Source: Janthinobacterium agaricidamnosum (lineage in GTDB: Bacteria > Pseudomonadota > Gammaproteobacteria > Burkholderiales > Burkholderiaceae_D). From it: a stretch of DNA of 64,000 nucleotides. Made by a program: the position numbers and the translations under genes. Location: the NCBI RefSeq assembly GCF_003667705.1, contig NZ_CP033019.1:3224001-3288000 (forward strand), in the 5' to 3' direction. Positions within the stretch are counted from its first letter, which is position 1, and the number at the start of each line of letters is the position of its first letter. The notes beneath the pieces were generated by a model that saw nothing but the letters and a program-made list of their open reading frames with translations, did not search any database and was not told where the DNA came from. This document shows, piece by piece, positions 33,074 to 40,867 of the stretch.

Positions 33074-33444
33074 TAGGGCCCCTTTAAATAGTCATGCGGC
33101 GGCGTCTCGGCGAAACGCACCGCCTTGATCGTGGTTTTGCCATCGATCAAGGCACGCAGCACGCGATGCCAGCCGTCCATGATGAAACCCTGCTGGCACA
33201 AAATGATCGGGTATTCGGTTTTGACGTCCAACGCGCGGCGCACGTGGTGCGCGATACCGTAGGCCGAGCCGACGGGAGTCCAGACCTCGGTGCCAGAGTA
33301 GATCGCCGCCAGCGGCAAATCGAACGGCTCCAGATCCTTGGCGCGCGCGATAAGGTTTGTGACGGTCCATACCTTTCCATCGGAACTGTAGGTGTTATCT
33401 GCGACGAAACAGCCGTCGATCCTCACCGCCGGGAAGGAACTCAT
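33073..33444 (-). CDS. ParB-like fold small protein in the connector block
   Basis: 123 residues from ATG 33444 (ATGA overlap with the upstream gene). The sequence has IICQQGFIMDGWHRVLR-type ParB signature (PIILCQQGFIMDGWHRVLRA, then LIDGKTTIKAVRF), the DGxHR motif of ParB/sulfiredoxin-like nuclease or NTPase folds. The N-terminus is beta-type (FPAVRIDGCFVADNTYSSDG). Its function in a head-tail module is unclear; it may be a structural reuse of the fold. Confidence 0.65.
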   Translation of the reverse strand: MSSFPAVRIDGCFVADNTYSSDGKVWTVTNLIARAKDLEPFDLPLAAIYSGTEVWTPVGSAYGIAHHVRRALDVKTEYPIILCQQGFIMDGWHRVLRALIDGKTTIKAVRFAETPPHDYLKGP

Positions 33445-33845
33445 GCTCTCACCAGCCTGATGGTGTTTCCGCCAGCGCCGCAAAGCCCGGGCCCTGGCGC
33501 GAAGCCAATGAAATCGCACATCTGGCGCCGGACGCGGTTGAAAAGCGCTGCGCGATCGCTGACCTCGCTCTTGTTGTGCGTCCAGATGGCCGCGATGTCG
33601 GTGTCGAGGTTGTCACTGGCGCCGAAGATCGCCGTTTCCAGAGGCGCGAGATTAGCCAGGTAGACGGTCGTAAGGACCGCCTCCTCTTCCGGCGTCAGCG
33701 TGGTCAGGCGCTTGTACAGCGACATGGTCACCATGCCGAACGCGCCATACACGACGTCGTTGTCGGCGTTGATCGCCACCGTGGTGCCAACTACCTGATA
33801 ACCCATCCAGCGCCGAGCGTCCGTCATTTGTGCTGATGTCAACAT
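33441..33845 (-). CDS. Phage head-tail connector-region protein (134 residues)
   Basis: It begins MLTSAQMTDARRWMGYQVVG with further helical sequence (VTMSLYKRLTTLTPEEEAVL, YLANLAPLETAIFGASDNLD) and ends near CDFIGFAPGPGLCGAGGN. The helical make-up and place right after the head genes suggest a head-tail adaptor. No family can be named with confidence. Confidence 0.65.
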   Translation of the reverse strand: MLTSAQMTDARRWMGYQVVGTTVAINADNDVVYGAFGMVTMSLYKRLTTLTPEEEAVLTTVYLANLAPLETAIFGASDNLDTDIAAIWTHNKSEVSDRAALFNRVRRQMCDFIGFAPGPGLCGAGGNTIRLVRA

Positions 33846-33961
33846 TGGATCCCCCGCGAAAATGCGGCATTGAAATTACTGGCGCAGCGCGCATCTGCCG
33901 CGGCGACGCTGGCGTAGGATTCGGCGTCGGGCAGGCCGGCGCCGGTTTCGAAAATAAGCAT
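33839..33961 (-). CDS. Short DnaT-like phage protein, apparently truncated
   Basis: 40 residues found in the gap: MLIFETGAGLPDAESYASVA, then AAADARCASNFNAAF. The first 25 residues match the start of DnaT-like ssDNA-binding-type phage head proteins (pattern EDGTGL..A.SY.SL), normally about 150-170 residues. The frame then ends at a stop overlapping the next gene. It is either a shortened but functional start or a deletion remnant kept for coupling. Confidence 0.5.
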   Translation of the reverse strand: MLIFETGAGLPDAESYASVAAADARCASNFNAAFSRGIQC

Positions 33962-33975
33962 CGCGTCTCCTCGGG

Positions 33976-35463
33976 CTATGAGAGCAGCTTGAGGGCTGGC
34001 GCAAGTACGTCCGCCTCAAAGCGATCTGCCAACAGCTTCATGGCGTTGTCATATGGATGTGTGCCATCACTCATGCCGACCACCATTGCAGCCGGGCTGG
34101 CGCCATCACTCAGCACGCCATCAAAGTCGGCAACTACCGCGACCTTGCCGTAAAGCGACAGCAGCTCTGCATTGAAAGCCTTGCGCCTGTTGTCAGATGC
34201 GGCATTCCATCCCTTCGATGCAGGCAGGCCTGTCCACAGCACAGGAATGATCTGTGCAGCACGGCACAAGTCAACAAACTGCGACGCTCGCCAGCGCATG
34301 CCGTCGACCATGGCTTGCGTCAACGTACCAGTGTTAGGGTCGTCATTTGGCGAGAACGGCGCGTAAACGGCCATTGTAGGACGAACTACCGCCAGCAGGT
34401 CGCTTAAGCGCGCGAAGTATTGAATGCTTTTCTGGCCAGACCAGCCGCAATTCGCACTGCTAACTGGGATGTTGTTCTTTGACATGCTCAGCCGTTTTGC
34501 AGCGACCTGGAACATGTTTTGACTTTTAAACTCCACCGATGCCTGGGCGCGGGTGATCGAATCGCCTGCAGTCACGGAACAGAGAGCTGGGCCCCGGGTA
34601 ATGATCTCCACACCCCATATCGGAGAGTCACCACGCGATGCTCCAGGATTGTATGTGCCCTGGCCAGTCGTAACGAAATCGCCCCCCGCGCGATTGGAAT
34701 ACATCATCCCGCTGGTCAGATTGTTGAGTTGCGTCAGGTCGACATTAGAACTAAGACTGGCAATCAGTGTGCCACCAGTCGGAACACACACCCGCAGATA
34801 TACCAGATAGCCAGGGCCACCATCAGTGCGCGGGACTGCAGCTACCGGGATGAAATCAGGCGCGGTGACGCTCGGGCGATCAGCTACGCCAGCTTTCTGT
34901 GTGCCTGTCGCGGCCCCCGCGAAAGTGCCAGCGACCCATGTGAGTGTATTGCCAGTCTTATCAGCGGCATTTGTGCCCGAGGCAGCGCAGCAGACTAAGC
35001 CTGGGATATCATTGCCGGCGGCATTGAAAAGGATGGGCCGCACGGCGTCGAATGGCACGTCAACCTGAACAATCATCAGCCAAGTATATGTCGCGAAGCT
35101 TGCATACGTCGCAGTCTCCGCACCCATGGGTGCCACCAGCAAGCGATTGCGTGGCGCAGCAGCCAATTGCGCGGCAAGCAGGCCGCTACGGGGCTGCAGC
35201 GCAGTAGCGGCGCCATTCTGAACTGTTGCATCAATAATGCCCGCCGAACAAGTCAGCAAAAAACGCTGCTCGCCAGCATACCCCCCGATAGGCGCCAGCG
35301 CACCAGCGCCGACCAGCCATGATTGCAGCGAGTTCGTGCCGCCCAGGACTGGATCGAGGCGATACACTACGCCAGCAGTGCCGGCGCCGCCGCTAACGTT
35401 CAGTACCTGGCCCTCGGGCAAAGCGATGGTTTGCGGCGTGCCGCCGGCGGTGATGGTTGGCAT
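33976..35463 (-). CDS. SGNH/GDSL hydrolase among the head genes
   Basis: 495 residues. The N-terminal 100 residues are a beta domain (IALPEGQVLNVSGGAGTAGV) like phage decoration or fibre domains. The C-terminal half holds a GDSL esterase: block I CSVTAGDSITRA (Ser302), block II CGWSGQKS, block III FSPNDDP (Asn373), and the DGTH pair Asp466/His469. Such enzymes deacylate polysaccharides. It lies between the coil protein after the coat gene and the neck genes, not with the fibres, so it may sit on the capsid surface. Confidence 0.82.
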   Translation of the reverse strand: MPTITAGGTPQTIALPEGQVLNVSGGAGTAGVVYRLDPVLGGTNSLQSWLVGAGALAPIGGYAGEQRFLLTCSAGIIDATVQNGAATALQPRSGLLAAQLAAAPRNRLLVAPMGAETATYASFATYTWLMIVQVDVPFDAVRPILFNAAGNDIPGLVCCAASGTNAADKTGNTLTWVAGTFAGAATGTQKAGVADRPSVTAPDFIPVAAVPRTDGGPGYLVYLRVCVPTGGTLIASLSSNVDLTQLNNLTSGMMYSNRAGGDFVTTGQGTYNPGASRGDSPIWGVEIITRGPALCSVTAGDSITRAQASVEFKSQNMFQVAAKRLSMSKNNIPVSSANCGWSGQKSIQYFARLSDLLAVVRPTMAVYAPFSPNDDPNTGTLTQAMVDGMRWRASQFVDLCRAAQIIPVLWTGLPASKGWNAASDNRRKAFNAELLSLYGKVAVVADFDGVLSDGASPAAMVVGMSDGTHPYDNAMKLLADRFEADVLAPALKLLS

Positions 35464-35525
35464 AGTGACTTTCGGGAATGCGGTTTATGGAATGCCCCGG
35501 TGTACGGGGCGGTGCTGGACGGGGA

Positions 35526-35906
35526 TTACGCCTTGGCAGCTTTGGCTGGCTTTTCGGCCACGGCCGTGGCCGCTGCAGCTTGTGCCTGCGCGGCAACAGC
35601 GTCCTTGGCAGCCTGGAGGCTTGCCGCTTCGTCGCGCAGGCGCTGCGCTTCGACTTCGTTGGCCTGGGCCTGCTCGGCGATGCGATCCTTTTCGGCCGCC
35701 AGTTCACGCTCGCGCTCCAGCAGCTGATCACGCGCGGCCAGCAGTTCGGCCATGGTCGGCACGCGCTCCGCCAGCGAGACAGTGCCCAGGTCGTCGCCAA
35801 ACGGCTCGTGCTTGGCCGAGTCGAAATCGGCTCGGTTGATGATGATGAAGCCCAGCGGGTTCTCGCTGGATTCCGGGGAGACTACGCGGATGGTTTCAAT
35901 GTTCAT
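35526..35906 (-). CDS. Coiled-coil phage protein after the coat gene
   Basis: 126 residues. N-terminal beta part (IRVVSPESSENPLGFIIINR), then a long coiled coil rich in Glu, Gln and Ala (MAELLAARDQLLERERELAA and following) and a Lys/Ala tail. Small proteins of this kind occur next to phage coat genes; it may be a minor head component. Confidence 0.7.
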   Translation of the reverse strand: MNIETIRVVSPESSENPLGFIIINRADFDSAKHEPFGDDLGTVSLAERVPTMAELLAARDQLLERERELAAEKDRIAEQAQANEVEAQRLRDEAASLQAAKDAVAAQAQAAAATAVAEKPAKAAKA

Positions 35907-35972
35907 GGGGTTTCCAATTGTGGCAGAGGGCCGAAGCCCTCCGCGTGTTGATGCCGGCCGGAGCCGGGTCGA

Positions 35973-37307
35973 TTAGCCCAGCAGCAGCGCGATGTGCTCG
36001 CTCTTGGCCGCTTTCACGCCCCACGCCAGGCCGATTTCGTACTTGATCTGACGGTACATCTTGTACATCGCGATCTGGTAGACCAGACCGGAAATCGGAT
36101 CGACCATTTCGACAACGTCGTCAGCCATATCCATCGGCTTACCATCGGGACCAACAGGCATCGCGGGCGCGCGGGTAATCAGCTGGATCGCGCTGCGGTT
36201 GAAGGCCAGATTAGCGGTGTAGCTGCCGCCGATAGTCATTGCGGTAGCTGCAGCCGGAATTGCCTGCAGCAGGCCTGGCGCCGCCAGAGTGATCGGGCCG
36301 GCGGCGGTATTACCAACTGCAACGACATATTTGTTCGGGTCACCAGCCCAGGTAACGACATCGCCAGCCAGAACGGTGCCCGTGCCGGTAATGATATTGA
36401 CGACCGTAGCGCCAGCGGCATAGCCTGCCGTATTCGAGGTGTAGTTGGTGCCGGTGCCTTTGGTAAAGGACTTGATCTGACCCGACTCATGCGGGTAGAA
36501 GCCGTCGACTGGCAGCGCGATCGAGCCAGTACGCAGGAGGATTTCCGAGCCGGCTTCATTCACTTTGAACAGGCCGGCCTGTTTGCCGCGCATATTGGCG
36601 GCTGCAGCCGTGTTCATGACCATTTGCAGGTCGGTCTGTGGGGCGCCGTTGTCGATCAGGATCTTGCGCGACTGTGCGAAGTCCGACAGATCAGCCGAAA
36701 CGCCAAAGGGCGTGGTGCCAGCCGTACCGTAAGCACGCGAAGCATTGATCGCCAACGAGGCCAGATCACCCTCGACGGCATTGGCCAGTGTGCGGAAACC
36801 TTGCATGAACTGGTCCAGCAACGTGCTGTTGTAGGTGCCCGCGTTCAACTGGCCACGCTGCTCCTCGCCGCCCCACAGGACCTCGTAGGCCTTCGATTTC
36901 GAGATCGTCATGGTGTTTGGCGCGACAGTCTGGCCGCCGGTGCCGGCCGCAGTAACGCCAGGCGTAATGTCAATCAGCGTGCCCTGTTGAGTAACAGGAA
37001 TGGTGATGACCTGCCCGAGCGCAGCCTTCTCAGCGCTGGAGTTGCGCTTTACTGCGGGAATGAAGCCGACAGCCTCGCGCGACACGGTGTCGAGCGCCTC
37101 GAACATGGTCGGGATCAGACCGGTCAGATTGTTCACGCCGAGCATCAGGCCTTGATTGGCCATGAAATTGTTGATGTGCGCATAAGCGATCTCACCGAAG
37201 GCACGAGCGTAGAGGCTCAGCTTATCGATGCTAGCGGTGGTTGCAGACGCGACCGATGCAAAAGCCATGGCGGCCATTGCGACGGCGATGGTGTGGAATT
37301 TTTTCAT
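35973..37307 (-). CDS. Major capsid protein, P22 coat type, with a signal-peptide-like N-terminus
   Basis: 444 residues. From residue 49 on it follows the P22 gp5-type coat pattern: TGLIPTMFEALDTVSREAVG, FIPAVKRNSSAEKAALGQVI and YEVLWGGEEQRGQLNAG, with DLQMVMNTAAAANMRGKQA and a long C-terminal domain. The first 25 residues look like a Sec signal peptide (MKKFHTIAVAMAAMAFASVA, then SATT), which is odd for a capsid protein. AAAAGG lies 10 bases before ATG 37307, while MANQGLMLGVNN at residue 49 has no ribosome site. The extension may be a cleaved delta-type peptide or hold the coat at the membrane. Confidence 0.88.
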   Translation of the reverse strand: MKKFHTIAVAMAAMAFASVASATTASIDKLSLYARAFGEIAYAHINNFMANQGLMLGVNNLTGLIPTMFEALDTVSREAVGFIPAVKRNSSAEKAALGQVITIPVTQQGTLIDITPGVTAAGTGGQTVAPNTMTISKSKAYEVLWGGEEQRGQLNAGTYNSTLLDQFMQGFRTLANAVEGDLASLAINASRAYGTAGTTPFGVSADLSDFAQSRKILIDNGAPQTDLQMVMNTAAAANMRGKQAGLFKVNEAGSEILLRTGSIALPVDGFYPHESGQIKSFTKGTGTNYTSNTAGYAAGATVVNIITGTGTVLAGDVVTWAGDPNKYVVAVGNTAAGPITLAAPGLLQAIPAAATAMTIGGSYTANLAFNRSAIQLITRAPAMPVGPDGKPMDMADDVVEMVDPISGLVYQIAMYKMYRQIKYEIGLAWGVKAAKSEHIALLLG

Positions 37308-37417
37308 GTTAATAGAGCCTTTTGGAAAATGGGAGATTTGGTTTCAAACAGGCCATCCAGCCCAAAGCGCCACTCCCCATCCAGGTCATGGCTATGTCGT
37401 TGCGGTGCTGAGGATGC

Positions 37418-37440
37418 AAAAAAGCCCGCGCGTGGCGGGC
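37418..37440 (-). terminator. Intrinsic terminator between scaffold and coat genes
   Basis: On the minus strand: GCCCGC, loop CACGC, GCGGGC, then TTTTTT. Confidence 0.8.
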
Positions 37441-37463
37441 CAGCGATCACGAATCGGATATTG

Positions 37464-38261
37464 TTACTCGGTAACGGTAGCCCCGCCTTTCATCGCGGCC
37501 TGGCGTTCCATCGGGGGCATCGCATCAAACTGGGCGCGGGTGATGCTCTTGCCGCCAGTGCCGCCAGCCCCGCCGCCCTGGGCGCCACCGCCGGAGGCAC
37601 CAGAGCCCTTGAGGATCATGTCCTTGTTGGCGTACTGGCCGACCATGACCTGCAGCGCTTCTTCGAAATCGGCATGCTCGCCGTGGCGGGTCGCGGAGAA
37701 AATCGGGTTGCCATCCGGCCCCATCGGGACCAGCTTGCCGTTGTCGACCTTGAAGCGGTCGCCGAAGACCTTCTGCGCGATATCTGCAGGAATGGCCAGC
37801 TTTTCGGAAATAAACTTGGAACTGGCGAAACTGCCGCCGATGATGTGGTTGTTCAGGTTCTGCGTGAGCTTTTCGTTCTGCTCGGTCAGTGCGCGCTGCT
37901 TTTCTTCGGCGGCACGCGTGGCGTTTGCGACCTGCTCTTGCGCGGTGCGCGTGGCGGCGTCCTTGATTTCCTGAACCTTGCCTGCGGTTACCAGATCACC
38001 GTCCTTGATGTTTTTGGCCAACGTGATAGCCTGGGCTGCGGCTGCCGCGTCTTCGATACCGGCGTCCTTAAATGGCTTCAATGCCGCTTCAGCAGTCTCC
38101 TTGGCGATGCGGTGCGCCTTGGCCTCACCATTCAGGCGGCCAATAGTGGCGACGGTAGCATCAGCGTCGAACGGCGCTTCGGCACCATCAGTATTGATGA
38201 AGATTGGCTTCTTGTCGGCATCCATGGCGATATTGCCGTTTGCGTCATATTTGAATGGCAT
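37464..38261 (-). CDS. Capsid scaffolding protein
   Basis: 265 residues, directly upstream of the coat. N-terminus MPFKYDANGNIAMDADKKPI, then a long charged helical middle (AATRTAQEQVANATRAAEEK, QRALTEQNEKLTQNLNNHII) and a Gly/Ala-rich linker before RAQFDAMPPMERQAAMKGGA, the usual coat-binding tail of phage scaffolds. The layout fits DUF6651-like scaffold proteins. Confidence 0.85.
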   Translation of the reverse strand: MPFKYDANGNIAMDADKKPIFINTDGAEAPFDADATVATIGRLNGEAKAHRIAKETAEAALKPFKDAGIEDAAAAAQAITLAKNIKDGDLVTAGKVQEIKDAATRTAQEQVANATRAAEEKQRALTEQNEKLTQNLNNHIIGGSFASSKFISEKLAIPADIAQKVFGDRFKVDNGKLVPMGPDGNPIFSATRHGEHADFEEALQVMVGQYANKDMILKGSGASGGGAQGGGAGGTGGKSITRAQFDAMPPMERQAAMKGGATVTE

Positions 38262-38335
38262 GGTCGTTCTTTCCGGGCATCCGCCCTATCGATGGCCTTC
38301 CGGCCGTGCACCGCGTCGCGTCCGCTTGCGGCGAT

Positions 38336-38357
38336 AAAAAACCGCCTCGAGGGCGGT
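38336..38357 (-). terminator. Intrinsic terminator before the scaffold gene
   Basis: On the minus strand: ACCGCC, loop CTCGA, GGCGGT, then TTTTT. Confidence 0.75.
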
Positions 38358-38374
38358 CGGTAAAATCGTTTTTG

Positions 38375-38539
38375 TTACATTCGCTCCAGGCGCTCGGCCC
38401 GCGATACATCGTCAGGATGGTTCAACAGCTTGCGCATCACACTGGCTAGGTGGGTGCCGTGGCCGCCCGCGACGGCATAGTCGTCGACTCGATTTCCTGC
38501 CAGCGCCAGCGCTGCGGCCCGGGAGTCAACAGCAGACAT
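38375..38539 (-). CDS. Small phage protein (54 residues)
   Basis: Found by reading the gap. MSAVDSRAAALALAGNRVDD, YAVAGGHGTHLASVMRKLL and HPDDVSRAERLERM have normal protein composition and end just before a terminator. No ribosome site is visible, and the frame is open upstream without a start, so the start is uncertain. It lies between the membrane-protein insertion and the scaffold. Confidence 0.5.
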   Translation of the reverse strand: MSAVDSRAAALALAGNRVDDYAVAGGHGTHLASVMRKLLNHPDDVSRAERLERM

Positions 38540-38797
38540 CGCAGCAGCAGATTGGTCCAGATATGCAGGTGGTGGCCGTGGCCATGCTCGTGAGCTCCGG
38601 CGACGGCAATCTCAGCTTGCACCAGCAGCGTGGGCAATGAGGCAGGCAGACGCGCGCGGAATCCGTCGAAGCGCACCTGGTGAACCGGCAGGACGGTCGC
38701 CGCGAGAGCTACCATCAGCAGGTTGAAGCCTACCCAAGCGGTCTACGCACAGCCAGCAACTTGCAATGCAGTTTCGATGCGCCTTCGCTTGTGACAT
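38540..38797. other. Region without a supported gene
   Basis: An 89-codon minus-strand frame (38446-38715) overlaps the 54-residue gene and has a His-rich stretch, but it has no ribosome site. Nothing else is seen before the terminator of the AT-rich membrane gene. Confidence 0.4.
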
Positions 38798-38827
38798 AAA
38801 AAAAGCCGCCATATTTAAAGGCGGCTT
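38798..38827 (-). terminator. Intrinsic terminator of the AT-rich membrane gene
   Basis: On the minus strand: AAGCCGCC, loop TTTAAATAT, GGCGGCTT, then TTTTT. An eight-pair stem just after 38845. Confidence 0.85.
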
Positions 38828-38844
38828 CAATTCAGCAATACATA

Positions 38845-39351
38845 TTAGGGAAGATTTAAATACCGGCAAAGAAATGAGAACAAAAGAAAAAGGAATCCAA
38901 CTCCAAAGATAGCACCTTTTTTACAATAACTCACAAAAAAAGACGTTACCCAGAAAAATAACGAAATCATCGCCGAAAATATATGATTCGAAATGTTTCG
39001 AGAGAATACAGCAACCGAGAATATGAATAAAAAAATCCCCGTTGCCGGTACTGCTATGCCCCACAGTCCGAATTCTCTCACAACATACTCTTGCGAAAAC
39101 ATCATTCCCAAGGACGCAATAAATAGGAATAAAGTTATTGCAAGCTTGGTCCGATTATTAACAAAAATCTCTTGATAAGACAACTTCCAGTTCGACTCTG
39201 CTCGCAACTGAAAATTCTTGGCCTTTCTATTTATCCATATATTAATATTTTCTCTTTGATCAGGATCAAAAAAATAATCCGCCCCCATCATTCCCGAAGC
39301 AATGATTTGCAACGACAAGATAAAGCCATCAGGCACTGCTCCAACAGTCAT
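38845..39351 (-). CDS. Four-helix membrane protein, AT-rich insertion
   Basis: 168 residues. A soluble N-terminus (MMGADYFFDPDQRENINIWI, then RKAKNFQLRAESNWKLSYQE) is followed by four membrane helices (KLAITLFLFIASLGMMFS; IAVPATGIFLFIFSVAVF; HIFSAMISLFFWVTSFFVSY; FGVGFLFLLFSFLCRYL). It is much lower in G+C than the portal and scaffold genes around it and has its own strong terminator, the classic make-up of a moron expressed from the prophage. No family recognised; superinfection exclusion or host membrane change are possible roles. Confidence 0.75.
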   Translation of the reverse strand: MTVGAVPDGFILSLQIIASGMMGADYFFDPDQRENINIWINRKAKNFQLRAESNWKLSYQEIFVNNRTKLAITLFLFIASLGMMFSQEYVVREFGLWGIAVPATGIFLFIFSVAVFSRNISNHIFSAMISLFFWVTSFFVSYCKKGAIFGVGFLFLLFSFLCRYLNLP

Positions 39352-39491
39352 ATCATAAATTTAGAAATTTCGACGCTGCTATTATGCCACTATTCCCACA
39401 CGGCAACAATTTTTGCGTTTCCACGTTAGAAGGAAGTGCAACATGTGCCTGGAATCGAAATACCAACGCTGAATCTTGGTGCCTTTTATCA

Positions 39492-40853
39492 TTAAATCCC
39501 TCTTCCATCTTTGGGTGTTTTGATCTTGGCTCGTTCCGATTCCCAATCTAGATCTGGCGACAGGATGCCGCGACGCTTGAGTTCATTGAAGTAGCTCTCG
39601 GCCGACAGCAGGCCGCTCGATGCACCTTTGAACAGCAGCTCTGCACTGGCGGCAGCTAGCGACGCTGCGCCGAAGTCTTTGAAAATGGAGATGTGGCCGC
39701 CTTCGGCTTCGCCCACCCATTGCGCCATGAACTGAAGCGCCTGGTCGCCGGCATCCTCGACGTTGCCCGCGATCTTCTGCAGCGCGCATGCGCCCTGCTC
39801 GTTGTCGGCCAGGGTCTGCGATTCGGTCACGTTGCCCGGCTTGATCACTAGCAGTTCAGCGCCAGCCTGGCGCATGCGGTCTTCCAGGTCGAGGATGGAT
39901 AGGCGCCCAGCCTCGATGGCCTTGCCGCCGTGCTCCACGAATTTCAGGTCGCCTTCTGGTGATTCGGACTTGACCGCGCTGCCGGCGCCGACCGTGATGC
40001 CACCCTCGCCCAGCATCTTGGCAAACAGGATCGGCACCCGCGCGACGTGCAGAATGTTCTGTTGGTCGCTCTTGCTCTGCCAGTGCTCAACGTTGCTGTG
40101 CGCTAGCTCGAGCAGCGGCGGCGTCGCCTGCATGTAGCCCAGGCGCTTGCCGTAGACCGGCACGAATGCGATGCGTTTCAGTGTGGTGGTGCCCTCCTCG
40201 TGCAGCACCCACTCCTTTTTGCCAGCCGTTTCGCGCTGGCGCCAGGTTTGCCAGGTACCGCGCCCGAGCACGCGCACCTGCTCGATTTCCTTGGTATCGA
40301 ATTCACCATTCGGCTCGGACACGCTTTCCAGCAGCCGCAACTGGGTCAGCCCTTCGAGGCTGGTCGCATTCTTCGGCAACCAGCCCAGGACGTTCTGCAC
40401 GTGCACCTGGACGAAGTACGGGCGCACGCCAGCGGCCTGCTCGTCCGCCTTCGTGACCAGATTGCCCGCCTTGGGGAAGTCGACCAAGATGCCAGCAAAC
40501 CCGTAGCCCATCGCCTCCTGGGTAATTTCCGACAGGAAGCTATGCAGGTCACGGCCAGACAGGTCGACGTCTTGCAGCCAAGGCTTGATCCGGTCCGGTA
40601 CGTCCTCGCCAAGCGTCACCGGCTTGCTGAATGGCTTGGCTGACAGCACATCGATGGTGCGGGCATAGGCTGGGAACAGTGTGGCGACGGCCAGGCGCAG
40701 CTTGTAGGTCTCGTCATCCTCGCCCGGCCACTGCGGCAAATACGCCTTGCCAGCGGCGCGCATTGTCTTCGTGCCACCCAGCAGCGCGGCGATCAGCGCG
40801 CAATCCTCGTTCAGCTTCGCCGCTTCGGCTGATTGTGTGCGTACATCGGTCAT
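39492..40853 (-). CDS. Portal protein, DUF4055 type
   Basis: 453 residues, between terminase and scaffold. It contains YLPQWPGEDDETYKLRLAVA, FPAYARTIDVLSAKPFSKPV, GYGFAGILVDFPKAG and HVQNVLGWLPKN, the hallmarks of DUF4055 portal proteins, with the C-terminal helical part KGASSGLLSAESYFNELKRR. The dodecamer forms the DNA gate at the capsid vertex and docks the terminase. Confidence 0.9.
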   Translation of the reverse strand: MTDVRTQSAEAAKLNEDCALIAALLGGTKTMRAAGKAYLPQWPGEDDETYKLRLAVATLFPAYARTIDVLSAKPFSKPVTLGEDVPDRIKPWLQDVDLSGRDLHSFLSEITQEAMGYGFAGILVDFPKAGNLVTKADEQAAGVRPYFVQVHVQNVLGWLPKNATSLEGLTQLRLLESVSEPNGEFDTKEIEQVRVLGRGTWQTWRQRETAGKKEWVLHEEGTTTLKRIAFVPVYGKRLGYMQATPPLLELAHSNVEHWQSKSDQQNILHVARVPILFAKMLGEGGITVGAGSAVKSESPEGDLKFVEHGGKAIEAGRLSILDLEDRMRQAGAELLVIKPGNVTESQTLADNEQGACALQKIAGNVEDAGDQALQFMAQWVGEAEGGHISIFKDFGAASLAAASAELLFKGASSGLLSAESYFNELKRRGILSPDLDWESERAKIKTPKDGRGI

Positions 40854-40867
40854 GGAAATCCTTGTTG

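Noticed and set aside
35994..38363. 789-codon plus-strand open frame antisense to coat and scaffold
   Set aside because: It is a long shadow in GC-rich coding DNA, with His/Arg/Asp-rich non-protein composition; the minus-strand genes are clear phage head genes.
38446..38715. 89-codon minus-strand frame with a His-rich stretch
   Set aside because: It overlaps the more protein-like 54-residue frame and lacks a ribosome site; kept only as a note.
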